A stretch of 37,732 nt of DNA, taken from positions 1-37,732 of the forward strand of contig JAKISE010000025.1 of assembly GCA_021648745.1 (NCBI GenBank), read 5' to 3'. The DNA comes from Cyclobacteriaceae bacterium (GTDB lineage: Bacteria > Bacteroidota > Bacteroidia > Cytophagales > Cyclobacteriaceae). The position numbers and the translations under genes were made by a program. A model generated the notes under the pieces. It worked only from the letters and a program-made list of their open reading frames with translations. It made no database searches and was not told the origin of the DNA. How positions within the stretch are numbered: position 1 is the first letter of the stretch; each line of letters starts with the position of its first letter. Of the stretch, positions 1 to 8,008 are shown one piece after another.

Positions 1-646
1 GTTGCTTCGCAAGGTTATGGGTAACGGTAAGTACTTTATCTGCTTGTTGCATTACCTGATGTTCCAATTTTTTATGTCGTTTCCACGATTTTTTTGTCAA
101 GTTTAATTGAGGCAACACATCCCAATCGCTCCAGGGGTCTCTAAAATCAGCAATCCATTTAATGCCTGTTCTTCTTTTAAGCTCCATACCAATTAAGTGC
201 ATACTATGCGGTGGCCCCGTGGTAATAATTACATCAACAGGATTCTTTCGCAGGTATTTCTCTGCATAGTTAACGGCCGGTCGCACCCAAAACAATCGTG
301 CATCGGGTATAAACCAATTGCCTCTAATCCATCGCGACCACCTACCCAATAATGATTCGTTTTTGGTATCAACCACCCCTTGTTTTTGCACGGCCTTTTT
401 ACCCATCAATTTTCTGTATAAACCAAAGGGTTCCCAAATAGGTAATTTAAGTACTGTGGTTTCCGAAGCAACATCCTTTAGCAGGCTTTCATCTTGCAAT
501 TCAAAATCAGGGTTTTCTGGTGTTAGAATGATAGGTTCCCAATCATACCCAGATAAATACTTAGCCATTTTAAGCCAACGCTGCACTCCACCACCTCCAC
601 TCGGAGGCCAATAATAAGTAATAATGAGCACCTTTTTTTTTATCAT
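1..646 (-). CDS. Glycosyltransferase family 4 protein, N-terminal part (runs off the left edge)
   Basis: I read this reading frame on the minus strand from an ATG at 646 to the window edge, about 215 codons without a stop. It opens MIKKKVLIITYYWPPSGGGG, the glycine-rich N-terminal loop typical of GT-B glycosyltransferases of family 4, followed by VQRWLKMAKYL. Later TTGPPHSMHLIG and WIADFRDPWSDWDV are typical of a Bacteroidota GT4 subgroup. The family transfers a sugar from a nucleotide-sugar donor, usually for exopolysaccharide or LPS. The C-terminal donor-binding half lies outside the window, so acceptor and donor cannot be inferred. It is divergent from pfkA, with 166 bases between the two starts. 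A plus-strand frame at 318-614 is its shadow. Confidence 0.85.
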   Translation of the reverse strand, partial: MIKKKVLIITYYWPPSGGGGVQRWLKMAKYLSGYDWEPIILTPENPDFELQDESLLKDVASETTVLKLPIWEPFGLYRKLMGKKAVQKQGVVDTKNESLLGRWSRWIRGNWFIPDARLFWVRPAVNYAEKYLRKNPVDVIITTGPPHSMHLIGMELKRRTGIKWIADFRDPWSDWDVLPQLNLTKKSWKRHKKLEHQVMQQADKVLTVTHNLAKQ

Positions 647-670
647 TTTTAGGCAAAATAATTGAGAGTA

Positions 671-678
671 CAAAGATA
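671..678 (-). promoter_or_regulatory. Candidate -7 box for the left-edge glycosyltransferase
   Basis: On the minus strand this reads TATCTTTG, a perfect match to the Bacteroidota -7 consensus TAnnTTTG, 24 bases before the ATG at 646. No convincing TTTG lies 19-21 bases further upstream, so this is a half-match only. Confidence 0.35.
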
Positions 679-812
679 GAAATAGTTCACGGTTAGTTAT
701 AACTTGAATGACCGAAAACGATTGCAATAAAAAATATTGAATTTATTTAGCGTTTACAGACGTCCATTTAAAAAGATATTACCATTTTTGGGCATAATTT
801 GATACAAATACT

Positions 813-1784
813 ATGAAACGAATTGCCGTTTTTACCTCTGGTGGGGACTCCCCTGGAATGAACGCTTGCATTAGAGCTGCAGTACGGGGCGCAATCTACT
901 ACGAAATAGAAGTTTATGGAATTTACCATGGCTTTCAAGGAATGATTGATGGAGAATTTTCAAAAATGGAATCACACTCGGTAAGCAATATTTTACAACA
1001 TGGTGGCACTATGTTAAAATCTGCTCGAAGTCAAGATTTTAGAACCAAGGCCGGAAGAAAGTTGGCTTTTAATAATTTAAGCGCTAAAGGTATAGAAGGA
1101 ATTGTTGCCATAGGTGGAGACGGAACTTTTACAGGAGCCAATATTTTTTTCGAAGAATACGGAATTCCAATTATTGGCGTACCAGGCACTATTGATAACG
1201 ACATTTTTGGAACAGATAAAACCATTGGGTTTGATACCGCTGTAAATACTACATTAGATGCTATTGATAAAATTAGAGATACAGCAGATTCGCACGGTCG
1301 CATCTTTTTTATTGAGGTTATGGGCCGTGATTCTGGTTATATTGCCATACAAAGTGCTATTGGAGGTGGTGCAGAAAGCGTAATTCTACCCGAAAAAGAT
1401 GCTACTGCTGAGGATGTAGTTAATAATTTGCAAGACGGCATTCGTAGAGATAAATCGTTCTCCATTGTAGTTGTGGCTGAAAAAGATGACCCAGGTTATG
1501 CCGTTGAACTAGCCAATGCAGTTAAGAAAACCATTACAGATAAAGATATTCGGGTAACTATTTTAGGGCATATTCAACGGGGAGGCTCTCCTACTTCAAC
1601 TGATAGAACATTAGCCAGCCGCTTAGGGCTTGGTGCTGTAGAAGGACTGTTAGATGGCAAAAAAGATGTAATGGTTGGTATTGTTAACGACAAATTAACT
1701 TTTACTCCATTAAAAGATGCTATTTCTAAAAGAAAAATATTAAACCCTGATTTATTACGAGCGATGAAGATACTTAGTATCTAG
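813..1784 (+). CDS. pfkA: 6-phosphofructokinase, ATP-dependent
   Basis: This protein phosphorylates fructose 6-phosphate to fructose 1,6-bisphosphate, the committed step of glycolysis, in the cytoplasm. The 323 residues match the usual length of a bacterial PfkA. It opens MKRIAVFTSGGDSPGMNACI (ATP-binding loop), then IGGDGTFTGA, the catalytic PGTIDNDIFGTDKTIGFDTA and the substrate loop MGRDSGYIA, with HIQRGGSPTSTDR near the C-terminus. Gly in GGDGT and in PGTIDND point to ATP rather than pyrophosphate as donor; PPi-dependent enzymes usually have GGDD and PKTIDND. The ATG at 813 is directly followed by the conserved N-terminus. The gene ends convergently inside the last codons of miaA (4-base overlap), so no intergenic terminator separates them. 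Confidence 0.97.
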   Translation: MKRIAVFTSGGDSPGMNACIRAAVRGAIYYEIEVYGIYHGFQGMIDGEFSKMESHSVSNILQHGGTMLKSARSQDFRTKAGRKLAFNNLSAKGIEGIVAIGGDGTFTGANIFFEEYGIPIIGVPGTIDNDIFGTDKTIGFDTAVNTTLDAIDKIRDTADSHGRIFFIEVMGRDSGYIAIQSAIGGGAESVILPEKDATAEDVVNNLQDGIRRDKSFSIVVVAEKDDPGYAVELANAVKKTITDKDIRVTILGHIQRGGSPTSTDRTLASRLGLGAVEGLLDGKKDVMVGIVNDKLTFTPLKDAISKRKILNPDLLRAMKILSI

Positions 1785-2689
1785 CTGCTTATTCTAGGTA
1801 CTAGGTAATCAATAATCTTATCTAAATGACTCGGCTCAAACCATTGAACCAAATCATTTTTTTTAAACCAAGTTAGTTGTCGTTTGGCATACCTTCTAGA
1901 GTTTCTTTTTAACAATCGAATGGCTTCTCCCTTGTCGTACTTACCCTCGAAGAAACCAAAAATTTCACTATAGCCTACGGTTTTAAGGGCATTAATATGT
2001 TTATAATCTTCATTTAATTTTGCCTCCTCAAAAAGTCCATTGGCAATCATTTCATCCATTCTTGCATTTATTCGATCGTATAAAACCTCTCGTGGTAATT
2101 CTAACCCAATAAAAATTAAATTAAAACTGCGTTGTTCTTTACTTCCTGTTCTAAAGGAAGAAAATGGTTTACCAGTACCAATGCATATTTCTAAGGCACG
2201 TATTATTCGTTGTTGGTTTTCGGGGTTTATACTTTTAGCATAATCAGGGTCTAAGAGTTGAAGCTCCTTAAAAAGCTGCTTCACTCCTTCTTCATTTTCC
2301 CGCTCTTTTAACATTAGTCGTATGCTACTATCAACTTTAGGAATATTGCTAAACCCAAAGCAAAGGGCATCAATGTATAGCCCTGAGCCCCCACTTAAAA
2401 TAGCAACATCTTCTTTTTTATATATTTCATTAAGAATCGTTAACCCTTCTTTTTCAAAATGCCCAGCACTAAACTCATCCTTTATACTTCGGTCATTTAT
2501 AAAAAAATGTTGAATACCATTTAACTCATCTAATGTTGGCTTCGCTGTTCCTATAGATAGTTCCTTAAAAACTTGACGAGAATCAGCGTTTAATACTTTT
2601 ACCCCAAAGTGTTTTGCTAACTGTACCGTTAATGCAGTTTTACCAACTGCCGTTGGACCCACAACAACTATTAAATGTTTTTTATTCAT
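1781..2689 (-). CDS. miaA: tRNA dimethylallyltransferase
   Basis: MiaA transfers a dimethylallyl group to N6 of A37 in tRNAs that read codons starting with U, the first step towards ms2i6A. The 302 residues are normal length. The P-loop VVVGPTAVGKTALTVQLAK is at residues 8-26, followed by NADSRQVFKELSIGTAKPT (binding of the dimethylallyl substrate and the tRNA), then LSGGSGLYIDAL and, near the C-terminus, RRYAKRQLTWFKK, the tRNA-contacting segment. The ATG at 2689 places the P-loop where expected. It is convergent with pfkA (4-base overlap) and divergent from the small frame and histidine kinase beyond. Confidence 0.97.
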   Translation of the reverse strand: MNKKHLIVVVGPTAVGKTALTVQLAKHFGVKVLNADSRQVFKELSIGTAKPTLDELNGIQHFFINDRSIKDEFSAGHFEKEGLTILNEIYKKEDVAILSGGSGLYIDALCFGFSNIPKVDSSIRLMLKERENEEGVKQLFKELQLLDPDYAKSINPENQQRIIRALEICIGTGKPFSSFRTGSKEQRSFNLIFIGLELPREVLYDRINARMDEMIANGLFEEAKLNEDYKHINALKTVGYSEIFGFFEGKYDKGEAIRLLKRNSRRYAKRQLTWFKKNDLVQWFEPSHLDKIIDYLVPRISS

Positions 2690-2748
2690 ATACTTTAGCT
2701 GAATTCCTTCAAAATATCGTCTTAAAATTCTAATTTATTACTTGCAAC

Positions 2749-2892
2749 ATGAGATTGACCGAAGAAACGTTGTCAGAAAATAAGGTAGTTGGTGAGGTTT
2801 TAGAAATAAAATGCGAAAAAATAATGGATTATTTTAAGATTTTTATTTCTAAAAGATTGCCTGCTAGATATTTTCCCTTAGGGCTTTTGTGA
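2749..2892 (+). CDS. Small open frame of 47 residues, function unknown, possibly not a gene
   Basis: An ATG at 2749 opens a frame ending with TGA at 2890-2892. The peptide starts MRLTEETLSENKVVGEVLEI and ends in a basic, hydrophobic stretch, KRLPARYFPLGLL. I do not recognise it, and no Shine-Dalgarno or promoter can be assigned. It could be a real small protein, the remnant of a decayed gene, or chance. Its presence in an otherwise long, empty spacer is the only reason to list it. Confidence 0.15.
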   Translation: MRLTEETLSENKVVGEVLEIKCEKIMDYFKIFISKRLPARYFPLGLL

Positions 2893-3015
2893 AATTTCCC
2901 TAAACTTCCTCAAATTTCCTTGAATTAACTCGTTAGTCCTGCATAAATTTGAGTTGTTTATGAAATTTTCACTTAAAGCTGACAGCATTCCTTAGGTCAG
3001 ACTCAGGTTTTAAAC

Positions 3016-3027
3016 ATGAATATTCAT
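3016..3027. promoter_or_regulatory. Perfect 12-base palindrome upstream of the hybrid kinase
   Basis: The sequence ATGAATATTCAT is its own reverse complement and ends 25 bases before the TTG start at 3053. It could be an operator half-pair, or a chance AT-rich palindrome; nothing else supports binding by a specific regulator. Confidence 0.2.
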
Positions 3028-3052
3028 TTTAGTAGCATTCTATAGAAATACA

Positions 3053-6000
3053 TTGGAACAGGAAACACCAATTCAAATAAGTTATACAAATCTTCTCACG
3101 TTGATTATCAACTCGGAGGGGCAAATTAGGTTTGTAACAAAGCCATTAGCCACTTTATTGGGTTATAATATTGAAGATTTGATTGGGAAAGACATTAACA
3201 TATTGTTTAAACCTAAAGAGCTAAAAAAACTAGAGAAGCTAGTAGGATTTATTGATACTGCTGAAAACTTGGATTTTCAAGATTTTCCTTTCCTAATCCA
3301 GCCAAAATCAACGCAAAGCCTCGATTTAAACTTGAAAGTAATTCAGCTTAAAAACAGTTTCCTAAACACGTATTATTATGCCATTCTAAGTGATAACATC
3401 ATATATAGGAATTTTATTAAGAAAAAATTTGATACTTCAAACCATAGTTTAAAAGAGCTTTATAAAATTGCTAACGAACTCATAATAATACTTGACATTA
3501 GTAAACAAGTAATTCATGTTAATGAGAAGTGGAAAGAGAGTTTAGGATATGTTGACACTCCTGAGGCAAGTTTTAGTTTAGCTACCCTAATAGGAGAAGA
3601 AGCAAGTAGCATAATTTCAGAATCACTTGGCCAACTAAGCACAAAAAACAGCTTCAACCGACTGTTTTTAAAGGTAAAGTCTAAAGTTAATAATAACTAT
3701 TACTACCTAAAAGGCTACTTACTTTTAGAGCAAAAAGAGGGCAACCCCTTTATTTATCAATGTATTTTTAACGATATAACAGATGAAGTTAAATCTGAGA
3801 AAGTCAGAAGCCTTTATTTCAACATTTCAAATCAAATTGCTGAAAATACTGACTTGCAAAGGGTGTATAAAAACATTCATGAAGAACTAAAAAAAGTAAT
3901 CGCCTGCGAAAATTTATACATAGCACTGTATAACCCTGATAGTGAAGAAAATGAAATTCATTTTCCCTACTTTTTAGATAAAGACTCAACATTTAAAAGC
4001 GGAACTACCAGACCAATTTCTAATGGAATTACAGAATATGCCATAAAGTATGGTAAGCCTTTGGGCCTTACAAAACGAGAGCTATTAAATTTAAAAAACG
4101 AACATAAGATTGAAATTTTAGGGGAACTACCAGAACATTGGCTTGGAGTGCCTCTAAAAACACCCAATAAAGTAATTGGGGTTATTGCTATTCAATCCTA
4201 TTCTAAAGGATACAGATACACCGAAGCAGACTTGAGTGTGTTAGACTTTGCTTCTTCGCAAATAGCTATGGCCATAGAAATGGCGCAAACTAGGGAGGAT
4301 CTCCAAAATCAAACTGCTCAGCTAAATGCCATTTTCGATAGTAGTTCGCACTTAATTTGGTCGGTTAACAAGGAGTTAGAGGTAACTTCGTTTAATAAGA
4401 ACTACTTTGAAGCAAATTTTATTAATCATGATGTAGAACCACATGAGAATAAGCAAAGTATAGACCTTGGTGGTGGTTTCAAAAATTTTTGGGTAAGTAA
4501 ATACGAAAGAGCTTTTAAAGGCGAAAAGCTTCAGTTTGAAATAAGTCTAAAAGATGACCATAATAACATTATTTGGAAGGAAGTTCACCTCAATCCAATT
4601 TATACACAATTAAATAATATTGTTGAAGTTTCAGGAATTGCGCAAGATATAACTCCCAAAAAGCATTCCGAACTAGCTCTTTTAAAAAGTGAAGAAAAGT
4701 TTAGAAATATTTTTGAATCATTTCAAGATTTATATTTCAGGTGCAACCTTTATGGTAGCATCATTATGGTTAGCCCTTCAATTTACGATTTACTTGGGTA
4801 TCAAGCTTTTGAAGTTCTAGGAAAGCATATTGACGATTTTTACCTCTATAATCCAAGGGCCAAGAAAATTCTTAATGAATTAAAAACAGAGAAGAATTTA
4901 AAGAATGTTGAAGTATCGATTCTAAAAAAGAATGGGGAAGTAAGACAATGTATTTGCAATATCAGAATGGTTCAAAATAACAAAAATGAACCCTATGAAA
5001 TCGAAGGTGTAGTTCGTGATATTACACAACTCAAGATTACGAACCAACAACTAATTAATGCCAATGAAATTGCTGAAAATTCCTTACGAGTGAAAGAACA
5101 ATTTTTGGCTAATATGAGTCATGAAATTAGAACTCCAATGAATGGAATTATTGGAATGATTGACCTTTTGGATGAATCGGAGCTGGATCCAACTCAAAAA
5201 GGCTATGTTGGCACCTTAAAAAAATCATCCAATATTTTAATGGATATTTTAAATGACATACTTGACTTAGCTAAAATTGAAGCAGGCAGAATGGAATTAA
5301 AAAAATCCACCTTTTCATTACCCTACATTGTTGATAAAATTCATGACTTATTCACACCTGTAGCATCTACAAACCGAGTAAACTTACATTATCATATTAA
5401 CAAAACACTACCTCAGTACATTAATACAGATGAAACCAGACTTATCCAAGTGCTTTCAAATTTAGTCTCAAATTCACTAAAGTTTACGCAAAAAGGAGGC
5501 TCTATTGATATTGGCTTTGAACTGATTGAAGAAGACAATAAAAACGCAATCATTAGAGTAGATGTTAGAGATTCCGGCATTGGAATATCAGCAGAAAATC
5601 AAAAACTGTTATTTAAGAGTTTTGAACAGCTCGATGTATCCACAACAAAGTCGTATGCAGGAACAGGATTGGGCCTGGCCATTTCAAAACAATTGGTAAC
5701 ATTATTAGGAGGACAGATTGGAGTTTTTTCTAACCCAGGATTGGGAAGCACTTTCTGGTTTACATTTAGAGCTACTTTTCCAGATGAAACATTCCAGCCT
5801 GCCATTGGCCAAGAGGTAACAAATACAATAGAAAAGCCTCTAATTAGTTTGGCCAAAACGAAGGTGCTTGTGGTTGATGATAATTTAATTAACCGAGAGG
5901 TGGCAGGAGAAATTCTTAAAAAAGCTGGCTGCGATATAACATTGGCTGAAAGTGGTGAAATTGCAATAGAAATAGTTACAAAGGATTCATTTGATGTAAT

Positions 6001-6589
6001 TCTAATGGATATTCAAATGCCTGGAATGGATGGAATAAAAGCAACCAATGAAATAAAAAAACTAAAATTAGCGGTAACGCCTAAAATAATTGCTATGACT
6101 GCCTATGCAATGAAGGAAGATGAAGAAAAATTCCTTAACCTTGGCATGGACGATTATTTGGCCAAGCCCATAAGAGCTAACTTGTTAATTAACAAAGTTT
6201 TACTTCATACAGATACAAAAAATATACTGAACGAAACCAACATTGAAAACTCTGATGCTGTGATCAACTTGCAAGTAATAGAACAATTAAAAAAATATGG
6301 AGGAGAGGGCATTATCGACTCGGTTTACAAAGATTTTATTGAAGAAACCGAAGTTCAATTAAAAGCTTGTAAACTAGAAATAGCTAATAAAAACTCCAAC
6401 GAGTTAAAAAAACTAATGCATACTATTAAAGGAACTTCAGGAACATTGGGCTTGGATAAGTTAACTAATTGCACGAAAGAGCTGGAAACCTATTTAATAG
6501 AAGATAATATTTCTTCCTTTGAGGCTAATTTTTTCAAACTTATAGATAACTTTGAAGAGTTTAGAAATACCTTTAAGAAAATAACCTAA
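3053..6589 (+). CDS. Hybrid sensor histidine kinase/response regulator with PAS, GAF, receiver and HPt domains
   Basis: This 1178-residue protein has no membrane segment, so it should sense a cytoplasmic signal. Approximate order: PAS (5-115), degenerate PAS (130-245), GAF (260-415), PAS (420-540), PAS (545-665), HisKA with FLANMSHEIRTPMNGIIGM (phospho-His690), ATPase core (about 790-905) with NLVSNSLKF, DSGIGIS, LFKSFEQLD and GTGLGLAIS, receiver (935-1055) with VLVVDDN and Asp986 in LMDIQMPGMDG, and HPt (1075-1175) with His1123 in MHTIKGTSGTLG. It thus contains all steps of a phosphorelay up to the final receiver. The start must be the TTG at 3053: an in-frame TGA lies at 3017-3019 and no ATG lies between. 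The next gene is a lone receiver 13 bases on, its likely output partner. Confidence 0.93.
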   Translation: MEQETPIQISYTNLLTLIINSEGQIRFVTKPLATLLGYNIEDLIGKDINILFKPKELKKLEKLVGFIDTAENLDFQDFPFLIQPKSTQSLDLNLKVIQLKNSFLNTYYYAILSDNIIYRNFIKKKFDTSNHSLKELYKIANELIIILDISKQVIHVNEKWKESLGYVDTPEASFSLATLIGEEASSIISESLGQLSTKNSFNRLFLKVKSKVNNNYYYLKGYLLLEQKEGNPFIYQCIFNDITDEVKSEKVRSLYFNISNQIAENTDLQRVYKNIHEELKKVIACENLYIALYNPDSEENEIHFPYFLDKDSTFKSGTTRPISNGITEYAIKYGKPLGLTKRELLNLKNEHKIEILGELPEHWLGVPLKTPNKVIGVIAIQSYSKGYRYTEADLSVLDFASSQIAMAIEMAQTREDLQNQTAQLNAIFDSSSHLIWSVNKELEVTSFNKNYFEANFINHDVEPHENKQSIDLGGGFKNFWVSKYERAFKGEKLQFEISLKDDHNNIIWKEVHLNPIYTQLNNIVEVSGIAQDITPKKHSELALLKSEEKFRNIFESFQDLYFRCNLYGSIIMVSPSIYDLLGYQAFEVLGKHIDDFYLYNPRAKKILNELKTEKNLKNVEVSILKKNGEVRQCICNIRMVQNNKNEPYEIEGVVRDITQLKITNQQLINANEIAENSLRVKEQFLANMSHEIRTPMNGIIGMIDLLDESELDPTQKGYVGTLKKSSNILMDILNDILDLAKIEAGRMELKKSTFSLPYIVDKIHDLFTPVASTNRVNLHYHINKTLPQYINTDETRLIQVLSNLVSNSLKFTQKGGSIDIGFELIEEDNKNAIIRVDVRDSGIGISAENQKLLFKSFEQLDVSTTKSYAGTGLGLAISKQLVTLLGGQIGVFSNPGLGSTFWFTFRATFPDETFQPAIGQEVTNTIEKPLISLAKTKVLVVDDNLINREVAGEILKKAGCDITLAESGEIAIEIVTKDSFDVILMDIQMPGMDGIKATNEIKKLKLAVTPKIIAMTAYAMKEDEEKFLNLGMDDYLAKPIRANLLINKVLLHTDTKNILNETNIENSDAVINLQVIEQLKKYGGEGIIDSVYKDFIEETEVQLKACKLEIANKNSNELKKLMHTIKGTSGTLGLDKLTNCTKELETYLIEDNISSFEANFFKLIDNFEEFRNTFKKIT

Positions 6590-6602
6590 CAACTAATAAA
6601 TA

Positions 6603-6974
6603 ATGGCAAATAAAATATTAATTGCGGAAGACAGTTCAGTTATTTTAAACTTAACTAAGAAAATTTTAATGCAACAAAATTTTGAAATAGTTACAGTAAA
6701 AAATGGCCAAGCTGTGTTAGACCAATTAAAATCCAACACATTTGACCTTATTTTAATGGATATTAACATGCCTATTTTAGATGGAATGGAAACCACTAGA
6801 AAGATAAGAGCAATGGATGATTCTGCCATTGCCAACCTTCCAATTTTTGCCATAACAGGCAATGCTAGTAATTACTCAATAGACGAGTTTAAAGCAGTAG
6901 GCATTAATGAATACCTACAAAAACCATTAGATTTTGACAGATTGGTAACATTGGTGAATCAATATACCAACTAA
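6603..6974 (+). CDS. Stand-alone receiver-domain response regulator
   Basis: At 123 residues this is a CheY-like receiver and nothing else. It has the acidic pair Glu9-Asp10 in ILIAEDSS, the phosphoacceptor Asp53 in LILMDINMPILDG, Thr85 in FAITG and Lys107 in YLQKPL, so all key residues are present. There is no DNA-binding or enzymatic output domain. It starts 13 bases after the hybrid kinase, almost certainly in one transcript. By inference, it takes phosphate from His1123 of the HPt domain and acts through protein-protein contacts. There is no visible Shine-Dalgarno. The next gene starts immediately after its stop. Confidence 0.92.
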   Translation: MANKILIAEDSSVILNLTKKILMQQNFEIVTVKNGQAVLDQLKSNTFDLILMDINMPILDGMETTRKIRAMDDSAIANLPIFAITGNASNYSIDEFKAVGINEYLQKPLDFDRLVTLVNQYTN

Positions 6975-7250
6975 ATGCCAATAAAATATTCCAAACAGTA
7001 TTTGCATAAGCTGGAGGATTTAATGGCGGAAACAGACTTCGTTCTGAGATACGAGAAAGGAAATTTTAAATCTGGTTTTTGCATTTTAAACAGCAAAAAA
7101 ATAGCCATTATTAACAAATATTTTACACACGAGGGCAAAATTAATTGCTTAATTGATATTGTAAAATCTATTGATGTGGACACAGAAAAACTAAGCTCTA
7201 AAAACCAATCGCTCTTTCTTGAGCTTTCTCAAACTGATATTGAGTTTTGA
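6975..7250 (+). CDS. Conserved-looking small protein of unknown function
   Basis: This 91-residue cytoplasmic protein begins MPIKYSKQYLHKLEDLMAE. Its central part, FVLRYEKGNFKSGFCILNSK followed by KIAIINKYF, looks like a folded alpha/beta domain, and it ends in a helix. I have the impression that similar small proteins occur beside MBL hydrolase genes elsewhere in Bacteroidota, but I cannot name a characterised family. There is no signal peptide, membrane segment or metal motif. It starts directly after the receiver stop, and its stop TGA overlaps the TTG start of the next gene (TTGA), so translation of the two is probably coupled. Confidence 0.75.
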   Translation: MPIKYSKQYLHKLEDLMAETDFVLRYEKGNFKSGFCILNSKKIAIINKYFTHEGKINCLIDIVKSIDVDTEKLSSKNQSLFLELSQTDIEF

Positions 7251-8008
7251 TTGTCACTTTTCTCGGAACTGGCACTTCTCAAGGCGTTCCTGTAATTGCC
7301 TGTGACTGCCTTGTTTGTTCTTCTACTGATTATAAAGATAAACGACTTCGAAGCTCCATTCATATTGAAGTGGATGGTGTACATGTAAACATAGATATAG
7401 GCCCAGACTTTAGGCAACAAATGCTTGTGAATAATATCACAAAAATGGATGCCATTCTAATAACCCACGAGCATAAAGATCACACTGCTGGATTGGATGA
7501 TGTACGATCATTTAATTTTGCCCAAGGCAAAGATATGCCTCTTTATGGTCGCATAGAGGTGCTAGAGCAAGTTACGACAGAATTTGCCTATATATTTGCC
7601 ATTTTTAAGTACCCCGGTGTACCAAGCATTGAAAAAAAGCCCATTTTGAATGAAGATTTCAGCATTGAAAAAGTTGGAATTACACCAATAGAAGTACTGC
7701 ATCATAAATTACCAGTGTTCGGGTTTCGAGTTGAAAATTTCGCGTATATAACTGATGCCAACTACATTTCTGAAAAAGAAAAAAAGAAATTATCAGGGTT
7801 AAACGTTTTGGTACTAAACGCACTCCAAATAGAAAAACATTTGTCTCATTTCACTTTATCCGAAGCGATAAAGCTCATTAAAGAGTTAAAGCCGAAGCAA
7901 GCCTACTTAACGCATATAAGTCATAAGCTCGGGCTTTCTCGTGATATTGAGCCTACACTGCCAAGCAATGTAAGCTTGGCTTACGATGGCTTGAGAATAA
8001 GTATTTAA
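7247..8008 (+). CDS. PhnP-like MBL-fold metallo-hydrolase
   Basis: This 253-residue protein has a beta-lactamase-fold core. The N-terminus VTFLGTGTSQGVP is typical, followed by a Cys cluster in CDCLVCSS like the structural zinc site of PhnP. The metal-binding motif is THEHKDHTAG, with later His residues in LHHKLPVFGF, the Asp in YITDANYIS and His in YLTHISHKLG. PhnP itself is a cyclic phosphodiesterase, and related proteins are nucleases or phosphodiesterases; the substrate here is unknown. The start is a TTG at 7247 overlapping the previous stop: the conserved sequence begins at once and no ATG is available. Its TAA overlaps the ATG of the next gene by one base. Confidence 0.88.
   Translation: MIVTFLGTGTSQGVPVIACDCLVCSSTDYKDKRLRSSIHIEVDGVHVNIDIGPDFRQQMLVNNITKMDAILITHEHKDHTAGLDDVRSFNFAQGKDMPLYGRIEVLEQVTTEFAYIFAIFKYPGVPSIEKKPILNEDFSIEKVGITPIEVLHHKLPVFGFRVENFAYITDANYISEKEKKKLSGLNVLVLNALQIEKHLSHFTLSEAIKLIKELKPKQAYLTHISHKLGLSRDIEPTLPSNVSLAYDGLRISI

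Larger units (their letters stand above)
2690..3052. other. Intergenic spacer between miaA and the hybrid kinase
   Basis: This 363-base stretch holds no recognised gene. It contains one short frame (2749-2892), pyrimidine-rich near-repeats around 2890-2925 (GAAATTTCC, CAAATTTCC), a possible hairpin with arms CTGAC (2979-2983) and GTCAG (2996-3000), and a perfect 12-base palindrome ATGAATATTCAT at 3016-3027, which sits 25 bases before the kinase start. No clear TTTG-N19-TAnnTTTG promoter was found. The miaA promoter and the promoter for the kinase should both lie here. Confidence 0.5.

Noticed and set aside
318..614. Open frame on the plus strand at the left end
   Set aside because: It is antisense to the clear glycosyltransferase frame on the minus strand, and its peptide has no recognisable domain.
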